A DNA stretch of 64,000 nucleotides, taken from NCBI RefSeq assembly GCF_000218685.1, contig NW_006763304.1, positions 553,269 to 617,268 on the forward strand, read 5' to 3'. This document shows, piece by piece, positions 25,911 to 36,399 of the stretch. The DNA is from Serpula lacrymans var. lacrymans S7.9 (Eukaryota; Basidiomycota; Agaricomycetes; Boletales; Serpulaceae). Under the pieces are notes generated by a model that worked only from the letters and a program-made list of their open reading frames with translations, was not told where the DNA came from and searched no databases. Position numbers and translations under genes: made by a program. Within the stretch, counting starts at the first letter, position 1; each line of letters starts with the position of its first letter.

Positions 25911-26327
25911 TTGATCTTGGGATGATCATATCTGGTATCTGTATGGCACATGCTCTTCGACATGACACTACCTACGCACACAAAATCTATGCTGCATGCA
26001 TGCCTTTTTCATATCATCTAGATACGTTTCATTGCTTTGCGTCAACGATATCCAGTGCGAATTGAAGTCAATGACATGATTGCAACAGTCATAATTCTCA
26101 ACTTCGTTTGAATACAGTGCAAGTGAACCATCAGCCAAAAATGTGCTCCAAATGGTATCAATATTGACTGGATTCAGAACGTAGGGGAGAAATTTGACTA
26201 CAAATATAATGGTAATGTGCGACCTAAAGTCCTTCATCTATGTAACTAGATACGCTCTGCGTGGATATATACAATACGAATTGTCCTGGGAGTCATGGCT
26301 GTGTCCTGCGAGAAAATGAAGTCTACA
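25911..26327. other. Intergenic region between convergent genes
   Basis: Holds the 3' ends of the eL24 gene and GNA1. The open frame on the minus strand at 25968-26237 has no recognisable domain. Confidence 0.7.
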
Positions 26328-27045
26328 TTAGAGTCTTGGGGAGTGCGAGCGTTCTGGCGCATATTTGGCCTATAGAGCGGAATTTTATGTCAACGGAGTC
26401 TAACCAAAAAAACGAAAACGGACATACCATCTCATTTTCTTTCTGCTGGAAACCACACTTCTGGTAGAACGCTGCCGTAACTGATGTAAGATAGCTGTCA
26501 AGGGGTGTGGCAACCACGAGACTTACGTATGTTGGCATCAGAGCAGTTCAAGATGGTCTTGTAGCAGCCGCTGTTCTCGCTGATGTATGTTAAAGCCTGA
26601 ATTATTCGCAGACCGAGTTTCTTCCCCTGTTGGCTCTTGTCGACGGCGATGTCTTCGATGTGACCGACGCTGCCCAGGCCACGCAAGAACTTGCGCTCAA
26701 TAAAAGCAGTACCGACGGCAACTATCTTGTCTGTTGGTTTGTCGACAATAACAATGGGGTAGTAGGTGCGTGGTGCGCCGCGCATAGCGTGGAATTGGGA
26801 GACCCAGGCAGCTTCACCTGGGTCATTGACCACAGTCAGGACGGATAACACGGAGAGGTGACCACGTCTGTAGTCTGTCGACGCCAAGGGACGAATCTAG
26901 ATATGATTGAGCAGGTGAAGACGACCGAGCTCGATAGAACGCTTACATGCAATTCCTTGGGTAGCTGACTTGAAACTTCAGGAGAAATGAGCTCGGCGGG
27001 GAAAAGAAGGTCGAGTGTAGAGTCTGTGGTAGAGGATAAAGACAT
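26328..27045 (-). CDS. GNA1: Glucosamine-6-phosphate N-acetyltransferase
   Basis: GNAT-fold enzyme that transfers acetyl from acetyl-CoA to glucosamine 6-phosphate in the UDP-GlcNAc pathway, supplying chitin and glycoprotein synthesis. Seen: IRPLASTDYRRGH, IVIVDKPTDKIVAVGT, FLRGLGSVGHIEDIAVD, the acetyl-CoA loop SQQGKKLGLRIIQALT, CYKTILNCSDAN, and the C-terminal AAFYQKCGFQQKENEM. The last exon adds AKYAPERSHSPRL and stops at 26330-26328. Exon 1 (from 27045) encodes a non-catalytic N-terminus with LDLLFPAELISPEV. Joints are GT-AG with the phase kept throughout. Confidence 0.93.
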
Positions 27046-28718
27046 GGCGGTTATTAGTCTAAGGATGTAAAGGGCTATGTGGTAGAAATGTATTGGGAAA
27101 GTGAAGGCGAGCGGGGCAATAGCTGAAGCAAATGTAGGTCGATGTTGAGAATAGGGTCGCCAAGCTCGAAGCGCTGTTTATATACGGCTCCCAAACATAG
27201 CCACGAACGTTTAGCTGTACGTTATCTCGGTGGCTAACCACTTCAAAAATCCATATTTTCTCAAGGCTGTCCTAGTTTTCACAGTATGCTTATTGGAACA
27301 TTTATTTTTTGACAGTCTGGACACCCTTCTTAACTCCGGGAATGTCACACTGCTTCTCTAGCAATTAATGCAGTCCTTGTCTATGGTGTAGTGCACTTAG
27401 TAGTCACTGCCATGTAAATTTTGTCTTTAGTCCAAACCCTAAACTAGCATTGCACACTACTATTCCTGGATGCAAGTTGCATTCATTGCAGCTTTGCTGT
27501 GAGTGTCAGGTGCCTTCCACACCTGAGTTGCCATGAAAAACCACACAAGTGAAACAAAACAAACTGTGAACCACTTAGGGCTTGTATGGGAGTTCCGTTT
27601 CCTAAAATTTGATTTTTTTCCCAGTCACAATCTGCTGGATGCTGTTGGAGGGATGGACAGGCATATATCCCAAAATCATATACAGTGGCTCAGAAAGCTG
27701 TCTGCATATCTGGTCATTTTTCACCAAACATACTATTCCCCTATAACTCTAAACCCTTGCCCTAATGTATGTGTTTATAAATAAAGTTAGTCATTAGCTT
27801 TTTATAGGTCCAAAGATCAAGGGATTCAGATAAGGTTTGACAAAATGGCAGCTATTTCAAAATAATAGTTCATTCAGACAATGTGTCAGAACTGTGACTT
27901 TTGGAGTAGTTGGAGTTCTGGGGATGGAGATATGCTGAGGAGCAGAACAAAGTGTGAGATTGGACATTGGCTTAGCTTGCGTGCTAGGCCCTTCCGCAAA
28001 CCTTGGTCCCTAACTTGACAGAGTGAATAAAGGAAGAGTAGAGGATGAAAGTAGAGTGGGGTAATGGTTCTTTGGAGAAGGACCAGAAAACTTAGGAAAA
28101 GACTTGGGTTTAAAAGGTGGAGAAACTTATTGATATTCAAACTGTAGGAACAGAGTACTGGAGATATGGCTTATATACTAATCCGGGGGAGTGGAGTTTG
28201 CAAGGAGTAACTCATAATGTAAGTATGGAGTTCCATGTGGACAACTATCTAGTGAGGAAGAGTTTGTCGGAGATTTTAAAAAATAGCTGCAATCAGTTAC
28301 AATGCATTGCAGTACTGAAATAGCAACCACGAGTTATAATTAGTTGTCAGAATAGAGTCGTCAGTTGCAATCTAATCACAGTGATTGCGCTTAATAATGC
28401 AACCTTATTGAGATGTGATTACTAATCCTCTGCAAGGCTATACCCTTTGATGCTGCAAGACGCAAAAACTAATTACAACAATTCCTTTACATGCCCAGGA
28501 TTCGAACTGGAAAGCCGCTGAACCCAGTTGCAACTGCTATTGCAACCAAGAGTTTTTTTTGATACTTACAGCTACACCACAGAGCCGTTGTATACTATGC
28601 CGCCTGTACTAATTAGATGATGATGAATTCTTCTGTGCACACAGAAAATAATAAGTCACTTTGAGACGGTAAAAAACGACAGACATAACAAAACTAATTC
28701 ACAAGTTAACGAGATTGG
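27046..28718. other. Promoter of GNA1 followed by CpG-poor, transposon-like sequence
   Basis: 27046-27290 should be the GNA1 promoter. From about 27290 the base composition changes: CG dinucleotides become scarce and only short open frames remain. TACAGTGGCTCAGAAAGC at about 27678 resembles Tc1/mariner ends, but no inverted partner was found. Several TTGCAAC/GTTGCA motifs lie at 28360-28560, possibly the sub-terminal part of the Plavaka element that follows. Confidence 0.45.
28490..28587 (-). repeat. tRNA-like sequence, possible SINE head or tRNA relic
   Basis: Read on the minus strand, this begins GGCTCTGTGGTGTAGCTG, like a tRNA 5' arm with an A-box-like segment. About 70 bases later it carries CCAGTTCGAATCCTGG, a good T-arm and B box. 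The spacing is too long for a normal tRNA and no clean anticodon arm or acceptor pairing was found, so a tRNA-derived repeat is more likely than a working gene. Confidence 0.4.
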
Positions 28719-30427
28719 TTAAAGACCTGCACGACGAGAACGCCTAGTACTAGTTTCACTGACAGTATTTGTCTGAGAATGGTTTGACTTTCCTTTATCC
28801 TTTCTCTTCTTTGACTTTGATGTTTCACCGGTCCTCTCTTCTACCAACCCTTCTGTCAATCCTGACTCGATCCCACCCTCTGCCAGTGAAACGACGGCTG
28901 CATCTGGATTTAAGGGCGTGGTGCTATTGATTGCGTGGGAACCCAAAGTTGACAGAGCGACATTGGAAACCGGTGCATGGTTGACTGCAAGCTGAGCTGG
29001 ATTTAATAACTCATTATTGCCGCCAATTTCAGAATCGTCATCACTTTGAACATCTAATGCTGCCAGTGCCAGCTCAATTTGGTCTGTGTAGTCCTCATGC
29101 ACTTTTGGAACTACAGCCAGTACCTTGCTCGAGGAGAAAATGTAAGCATTGAACATCCGGTACGTTTCCTTAATACATCTAGTGCCACCTTTCTTCACAA
29201 GGATTTGTTTGTAGGCACGAAACATATCAAAATACTGTATGTGGGATATTGCGCCTTTCCCATCATGTGGGAATTCGTCGTCAGGTGAAGCCAAAAACAC
29301 GGCCTGTAGCACAGAATGAAAATGTCAAGAAATGGTCTGACTAGATAGTAAAAAGGTACATACAGCAACAGCACCCCATGCCAGAGAACCTGGTGTATTG
29401 CAGGTAACATGCCATGCATTTGCATTACTCTTACCACCACCTCGACCACCCGAGAGAGAGTTAGGTCCACGGAAAGTGACTTTGAGTATCTGGAAAGACG
29501 TGAGCGTGTGGTATTGAAGTTACTGTTATGTCATACTTTTGCAATGATTGGGTTTCCGAAGATATATTTCATATCAACCTTGAAGTTTGGGAAGAGTACC
29601 GGTGGGAACATAGGATATTTGGCATCCTTCCTGTTATCGTCTACACCCAGCAATGCTCTCAGTTCCGGCACTGTTGACCTGTCGAAAGTCGTTTCGAAAA
29701 CATGCTCTGGTAGATCGTAGATGATGCCTGCTTTCGTTCTTATTTTGTGTAATATATCCAAGCGGCCATTACAAAGCTTCTTCGAGAACTGATAGATCAT
29801 TTGATTAGAGACAAAAACAGTCGTAGATTAATACCTGATGCATGGACATACTATGTTTCCAAAGTGATGACTTTCTCTCATCAAGCAATGAAGATGCTCG
29901 GGAATGAACTCGTATATCTCAATGATTTGTGCCTGTTCCTCCGCAAGTGGTGATGCATAGCGCTCCTCTGAATCTGGGCATGGGCCATCTGGCCGCTGCT
30001 TTCTGAAAAACAAGGTATTCACGTGCATGTCAACCATGATCCCATACTTTTTGGCCTGCCTAGCTATTTCTACATCGTGAGTCGAGATCTCCTTTGGCAC
30101 TGCGTTGGTTCGACGTTTTGGTTGATTTGACTTCATTATTGCATTGGCCCTCTTCAATTCCCTGTTTTCGCTACGGAGTTCGGCCATCTGGAGTTGCATT
30201 GCTTTTACAGCCTGTCACAGTCCATACAGTACGAGCTTGAAGGTCAGAATTTACTAGCTCTATAATTTCAGTATTTCACTCACCTCCTTGTACTCCGTAA
30301 GAGATGCATCATCCCTCAAAAATGGATTGGTGAGAGATGTTCTGTTCTCATTGCCACTATCAGACTCGTTTGACAACACTCGATCTGAATCTGTGTTTTC
30401 TGAATCAGATGAGGAGCCTCGAGCCAT
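28719..30427 (-). CDS. DUF6698-family protein associated with the transposon
   Basis: Protein of unknown function from a basidiomycete family that commonly travels with Plavaka and related elements. The N-terminus is acidic and Ser-rich (MARGSSSDSENTDSD), followed by a predicted coiled coil (QMAELRSENRELKRANAIM). The core contains IRTKAGIIYDLPEHVFE, FPNFKVDMKYIFGNPII, then the signature ANAWHVTCNTPGSLAWGAVA and AVFLASPDDEFPHDGKG, as remembered for DUF6698. The C-terminal part is disordered and ends in a basic RRSRRAGL. Several introns are required (for example near 30200-30290, 29800-29870, 29500-29530 and 29300-29370). No stop breaks the core frame, so it may still be expressible. Confidence 0.75.
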
Positions 30428-30526
30428 GTCGTAGATCCTGGACAAGGTGGTGGGGGATAGAAAGCAAAAATTTACTGACACGTTGTTTATGCACCGTGCA
30501 ATGACTCGGACAATATGGTTCTGCTT

Positions 30527-31790
30527 TTACGTGAAGATATTACTAGATAAAGTGTTAGCATCCAGGGACGAAGCGAACTGGGGCTGCCTCACCCCATAGT
30601 AGGAGATAAAGCGCAATCTGAGATAACGATCTTCTCCCAAATGCAACAAGTTCTTCATATGCAGAGTGTCAACACGATTTTCAGAATAGTCTTGGACCAT
30701 TTGATTCGAGATCAAGAGAGGCTTGTGTGTATCGGGCGTCCTAAGACGGTAGAGCGTGAAACAACCGGGAAGACAAGTGACGGAACCGAAAAGACTCTCG
30801 AACACTTTCGCCATATGATGAGAAATGAAGTATTCATACACCTACGAAGTGCATCAGAAAATTAAGTTATAGGAGAGAATATAATAAAAAAGACTAACCT
30901 GCATCATAGTGATGATAGACTGCTTGGTGTTAGTAAGCTCCGTCTCTCCACAAACACTGAGAACCTTCTTGTCGTGAATCATCCTGCAAAACTTTGTGAA
31001 CTTGGGTATATCGCATATTCAGCACTGATACTTACGCAGAAATCAAACGGTTGACGGAAAGAGGTTCCACTGTATCGGCATCAACAGTGAAAATATACTT
31101 GTAGAAAGTAGGGTTCACTCCAATGATGTTTTTGATCTGGTGGTACATCTCCAGTTCCATCGGGTTCGTATAACAAGGAACCTGACAGATAACAGACTTG
31201 TTGTGGTCTTCAGGTGCACGAGGAGAACCAAAATTGAGAGATGCTATGAATTTGAATGCGATTATGGCGACCATGACAGCGGAAAGGGAGATGAGGAGGT
31301 ACAATGAGAATTGACATTGAGGGGATTCACGGTGGTCCACCATGCCCATCAAAAACAAGTTGCGCAAACAGACTTTGACATTCTAAAATGGCGCTATCGA
31401 TGTTGAGGTTATCCAGTTGCTCAGGTGCTTGTTCGCCATTAGGAGGGTGTATTGCGGGACCGTTATTGGCGTACAAAGTCAAGTCGTAGATGAGGTTGTT
31501 GTAAATACCTATCGACTTGCCCGAGCTTGTGAAGTTACCGATTTCCTGGGGAGTGTAGCCAATATATCCGACTCAGTTTTTCCAACGCATCATCGTCATA
31601 CTTTCAAAGTACCAGTCAGGGTGGGAATCATTAGTCCAGGCACGGAAATCATGATATTGAGAGTTGGGGCCGGTGTCGTTGCTGGAATCAAGGGCGACCC
31701 ATGGACTAACAGTACCACTAACGCTGTTACACAATGCGCTGACCTAATAGACTATTAGTTATACAAAATCACGAGACGCCTACAACAATA
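30527..31790 (-). pseudogene. Truncated chitin synthase gene fragment inside the transposon
   Basis: Pieces of a chitin synthase with a cytochrome-b5-like domain (class IV/V type). In order on the minus strand: [20 protein letters not shown] and the b5-like VGYIGYTPQEIGNF (about 31500-31670); a transmembrane stretch AVMVAIIAFKFIASLNFG and VICQVPCYT (about 31180-31300); LEMYHQIKNIIGVNPTFYKY and FTVDAD (about 31060-31160); then, after an intron, IHDKKVLSVCGETELTN; and, after another, [25 protein letters not shown] and [12 protein letters not shown] (about 30600-30840). The N-terminus, a large part of the catalytic domain between QVPCYT and the LEMYHQ region, and the C-terminal QRRRW part are missing. 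An in-frame TGA (about 31573), internal deletions and frameshifts show it is dead. At least two GT-AG introns remain. Confidence 0.85.
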
Positions 31791-31972
31791 CTCACTTGAA
31801 CGGGGAAGATATTATTGGCTGCGACTGCAAGACCGATTTCTCAGGTACAACATCAGCATCTGAATCAGCATCAAGAAGGTCGGATTTGTGGAAGTCCACA
31901 TACATATGATAATATTATACTGTAAATATCATAAGGGCTGTCGTCAAATAATCACAGTCATTGCTTAGTCTA

Positions 31973-34900
31973 TTATGAATGAAGTGATCCATTCCAGATC
32001 TTTTTTATCCGTAAGAACCAGTCAGTGTCAATAGTATCTATGACAAAGAAATCTCCAGGATTATCGTAGTCTTGTGCCAATGCTGCACCACGGATGATAG
32101 ACTGAACAGGAACGATTTCAGTTGCAGAGCGCAGCTTTGAATGAAGCCTCCAAAGCTGTAAATCTTTATCTTTGCATCTGCGCTGGCCTGTTGGAGCATC
32201 ATAAGGCTGAACCAGCGCCAATAAATAGGTGGCATTGTCAATGCTGCATGTGAAGACGAACACTAGGCGAGCAAAAATCGCCCCATTTGTCGTTTGGAGC
32301 AGGACACAGTCATAACGTGGGTGGTTGTAGAACTTTGGACTGCATCGCAAATAGTCCGTATATTGCCGCCAGTCGACAAAAGATTCGTAGTTAACTTTCA
32401 GAAACCGATACTCGGTGATCTGTCAAGGTAAAGTGTAAACCAAATCTAAAGCCTGAGTATTAGCAGTTGCGAACCTTGTCTGCCGTGCTAAGTTTGATAT
32501 GTCTGCCCCCAGGCAGTGGAACATTGATAGATGGGAGGAAATTATTCAAAAAATTAGCAAGCTTTATGCGAAATCCATTAAATGCAACATCATCTTTCTG
32601 CAGCTGCTCCAGGGCCTGAAATGTCACTGAAGGGCGTATTGAGCCCAGCGAAACATGACCAGTTCCGTCGTTAACGGGACCACTAGCATTTGTAATATCA
32701 TCCACATCGTTGAAATCTTGTATTGTTGGGTCAGGTCTTAGGCTATCGTCAAATGCTGTGATGTTCTGGCGAATATATTTTGACACGTAGCACCAGTGAT
32801 CTGCACGGAGAATCTTATAACAATATCCAAACAAGATTAGGTACTTGTCGTCCTGGCATGTGCATGCCAGTGCGTAAATTGCAGTACTCACCTGCTCGGC
32901 AACATCTTTGAAATTTGTTCGCAGCTGATATGAATCTTTGAGAGGCCCATGTAGCTGTTCATTCGGCTTAGTATTATAATTTCGGGTAACACCTTTGGCT
33001 TCAATGTCATCGAAAACATGGATGTTAGTGTGTTTTTTTGGGAAGTTCCAGTCCTTGTCCTTCTCACGGGTTCCTTCAATAGCCTTGATATATTCCTAAA
33101 TATCAAAGAATGAGTTACAATTGACTTGATAAGATAATATAGCTCAGAAATTACAACGTACATCCATTGTCTGAGAAAAGATTTTCAGGGCATCCCTGCC
33201 TGCTGCAATAGTTTCCATTGTATGAACTTCCAAGGCTGTGTACATATCAACGTTAAGGTAATGGCGAATGCATCATAGGAGAGTATATGCCAATTTATTA
33301 GAGCCTGCATCAAAAATGTTATGAGCGCAAAACAGAACCATCTAAGGCAAAAGAGCCTCAGCCCGGAAAAAAAAACATGAAAATTGGGAAATAGTGCCAC
33401 ACCTTAGAAATATCTTCATGCTTCGTAGCATCTGCAAATTCTAAACTGACAACATTATCAAAATGGTTCAAGTTACGCCATCGGGGCATTTTCTTAAACC
33501 TAGCTTTCACTGAGTAACATATCAACATTAATCCAATACCCGGTACATACTGATCATCAAGTTGTATTGCAGCTGGCCGGCCAAGCTGATATATCCAGAA
33601 TATGAGCTCCTTCCAAAGATGATGACCCCATAAACCAGTATGATGGGCATGTAATCGGTCCCAAGATAAGGCACGATGGACATCAGAGTACCCAAGCTTC
33701 CAGAATACATTCTTCCAAATTATGAGTAAGATAGTATCAGTCTGACCAGTTAAAAACTCACATTAACAGGCCGAAGCCCCTGGCTTTTCAAAATCTCTTC
33801 TTTTTCTGCTTCCGTTGGCTGAAAATTTGCATTTCTTACTGTAGCCTCAGATTTGACACTGGTCCGAATATCATACTTTTGACTGTGGTCAGATAGTTTT
33901 GTTTTCGGAACCAGACAAACTGGGCATGGAAATTTGGACTTTCCCCCTCGTGTTGAGGCCATTGCGCACCTGAAATTGTATAAATATAAATTAAATGCAT
34001 ATTAAATAATTGTCATACAACTGACTGTTCCTCGTAATCAGCTGACAAAATCAACATAATAGGGAAAAGATGTCGCTGAATATGATCAATAATGTCCTCG
34101 TGCCAGTATCCTGTCTTTGAGAGAGGTTCAATAGACTCGAGAATCTTCAAAAATGCCTCATGCCAGACAATGTTCTTGAAGTTGGCAAATGTTGTTTTGC
34201 CTTTATGAGCCTCATCTTCCGGCACCTACCAATATCATCAGTAATCATTTGGCTGATCTTGAATATCAGCCATTATCTACCACAGGAAGCCACCCGACAA
34301 CTCGACCACCTCCCACACCTCTACTATTGCGGATATCAACTGGCAGGTTTGCACAACGTGCAACAACCGGATAACCTTTTGTAGAACCAAACGAAGACAA
34401 CTTTGTCTTGTCCGCATACAAAATGAAACAAAATGGCTTTGCACCTTCAGGGAGCTTCAACTAAAATAATAAATAATAAATATATGCATTTTAATACTAC
34501 CTACCACATGTAAATATGTAACATACCTGAATATCCCAAAAATCCTTTGCCGTCCATGGCTCATCAAAAAATTGTACAAAAGACCGGCCATTATATTTTG
34601 AAAGCCTTTCAGCATTGAAGACAAAATGTGGTGCCAGCTCCGGATCATTTAATAGATCCAATGCCCAGTCCCACAGTGGCCGGAAATGGACATCAAATTG
34701 ATGCTCTTCATTTCGGAAAGGAACTGAAATCGTTACTTTAGAAAACTAAACTAAATTCATGTTAGCGGGGTAACACCAAAACTACATAAAGGTGCAAACC
34801 GGTGTGAGATCATGGGCAGCAGCTTTCCATGCTTCACATAGCTCGGTGTGACTTTTCAATGTGAATGAATCTGGCTTCTTCCCACACCACTGAATCAGAT

Positions 34901-35589
34901 TTATTAGTCTTGTTATCTGATCCTTGTTCAGCGCAGCCTCAAGGGCAATCTCTGCAAATTCAAAGTCAGTACGTGACCGAAAAGGAGACCAAGGCTTTGA
35001 GTTAATGATGTGGTTCTTTCTAGATGATGCACGTGCTTGATGCTTGCAGCTCGGCCACTGCTTGGATGGTATTCTACTTTTATATCATCCATTTCCAGCT
35101 GTCCTACTGCATCTGACTCGGTACCAACTTGTGAGGAGGATGCTGAAACATAATAATAATCAGAACAGTGATAAAATAAATAATCATACGTACATACCAA
35201 AAACATTTGAAGGCAAATCATTATTAGCAGTAGTGTGTTCATCCTCTTGGATCAGCCATGACGAAGGCCCAGCTTCAATACAGCCATATAATCAGTACTC
35301 AAGGAGTCCGAAAAATACAAATTATGTCAACCTTGATTATGAGTAGCCCATGCAAGCTCTTTTTCTTGATTAAACCACCGTGCATTAATCATCTTAATTA
35401 GTCGGTTATTATTCTCCAATATAGTGACTCACTTTGTCTTTTCTTGCGACGGAGCCGTTTGCTCAATTCAAGGTCTTCCTTCATAGCGGCAACCTGGACC
35501 TGACAGGTCTTCATATGGGTCACCAGTCCTCGAGGCTTGAACAGATTATTGCAGGTTGGGCAGGTCTTCTTGTTGGTGTCTTTAGGCAT
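31973..35589 (-). CDS. Plavaka-type transposase
   Basis: The N-terminus MPKDTNKKTCPTCNNLF continues to a C2H2 zinc finger (Cys x2 Cys ... His x3 Cys). The central region has VPFRNEEHQFDVHFRPLWDW, EPWTAKDFWDIQ, LPVDIRNSRGVGGGRVVGWL, the Cys-rich KFPCPVCLVPKTKLSDHSQK, and LSWDRLHAHHTGLWGHHLWK. The C-terminal part has the DFFVIDTIDTDWFLRIKK block with LLALVQPYDAPTGQRR before it. These are landmarks of Plavaka transposases in mushroom genomes. Many short introns are needed. One likely frameshift lies near 34980-35000, where the frame must change before SKPWSPFRSRTDFEFAE. Otherwise the frame is largely preserved, so the element may be young, but activity cannot be judged. Confidence 0.82.
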
Positions 35590-36390
35590 AGTAAGTTGTG
35601 ATACAGATGTTATTTGGAATGTACAGCGAAGATGGGCAGTACAGTATGTACAGAGAGCTGGGAAAGGTCCTCGCAAGGCGTGGAAAGCATTGATGGTATC
35701 AACGATGCCTTGCGATGGCGCTTGCAATAGTGTTATGTAATCTTAGCTAATCTACACCGGTTGCATTCCTGTCATAACCGGTCTGCAATACCACTGCAGC
35801 TACACCCGGCTGCAACCAAGAATACAAATCTCCGACATTGTATGTGAGGGGAGTGTACCATAAGGTCTAACCACAGAGTCCATAAGGAATGTGAAAATGT
35901 GCAGAGGAAACATATGGGAGCAAGGTACAGGGCTATGCCAAACAGCAAAACACAAGGGGCATAATTCTGAGAGTACCAAAGATTTAGGAGTTCAGACTTG
36001 GGGGTTTCTGACTGCTTGGAGGTGTGGAAACCACAGCCTGTGGCATGAATATGAAAGAGTGTTGTATCCATACCACAGGCCAGAAAACCTGAGCCTCCAA
36101 AATGCCTGTATTCTAAGCTACCAGATTTTCAGATTTCTTGGAATTGTGCCCCTTGTGCTCTGCTATTTGGCATGGTCCTGTGCCTTACTCTTATATGATA
36201 CCCCATATATCCACTCCAATCTCTTGTCAGGCAACAAATACAAAGCTACAGTATATAACCACAATAAATGCCAGGTCAAGTCCTTGAAGGGTAAGACAGT
36301 GAAGCTGAGTATTGACATGGAAGAGTTTCTGTATAGGTGCTGTTGATGATGAAGACTGTCTGTTAGGAAACCACACACAAAACAACTAAC
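35590..36390. other. Transposon flank, CpG-poor
   Basis: 35590-35830 is the presumed 5' region of the transposase and carries TGCAACC and GCAGCTACACC motifs. From about 35880 the sequence again has few CG dinucleotides. The 151-codon frame at 35891-36346 (plus) shows no recognised domain. Confidence 0.45.
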
Positions 36391-36399
36391 AAATACCTT

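Larger units (their letters stand above)
28719..35589 (-). mobile_element. Plavaka-type (CACTA-like) DNA transposon with internal cargo
   Basis: The span given is the coding extent. Three same-strand units follow each other: the transposase (35589-31973), a broken chitin synthase piece (about 31790-30527) and a DUF6698 gene (30427-28719). Plavaka elements are abundant in mushrooms, and DUF6698-type genes often accompany them. Terminal inverted repeats and target duplications were looked for near 28320-28560 and 35730-35830. Both areas carry GTTGCA/TGCAACC motifs, but no convincing matching ends were found, so the true limits are unknown. Confidence 0.7.

Noticed and set aside
27676..27712. 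Possible Tc1/mariner terminal repeat (CAGTGGCTCAGAAAGC)
   Set aside because: Resembles such ends, but no inverted partner, TA duplication or transposase remnant was found nearby.
28317..35830. Possible terminal inverted repeats built from GTTGCA/TGCAACC motifs
   Set aside because: The motifs occur at both ends of the Plavaka region, but the matches are short and partly in direct orientation, so no element ends are called.
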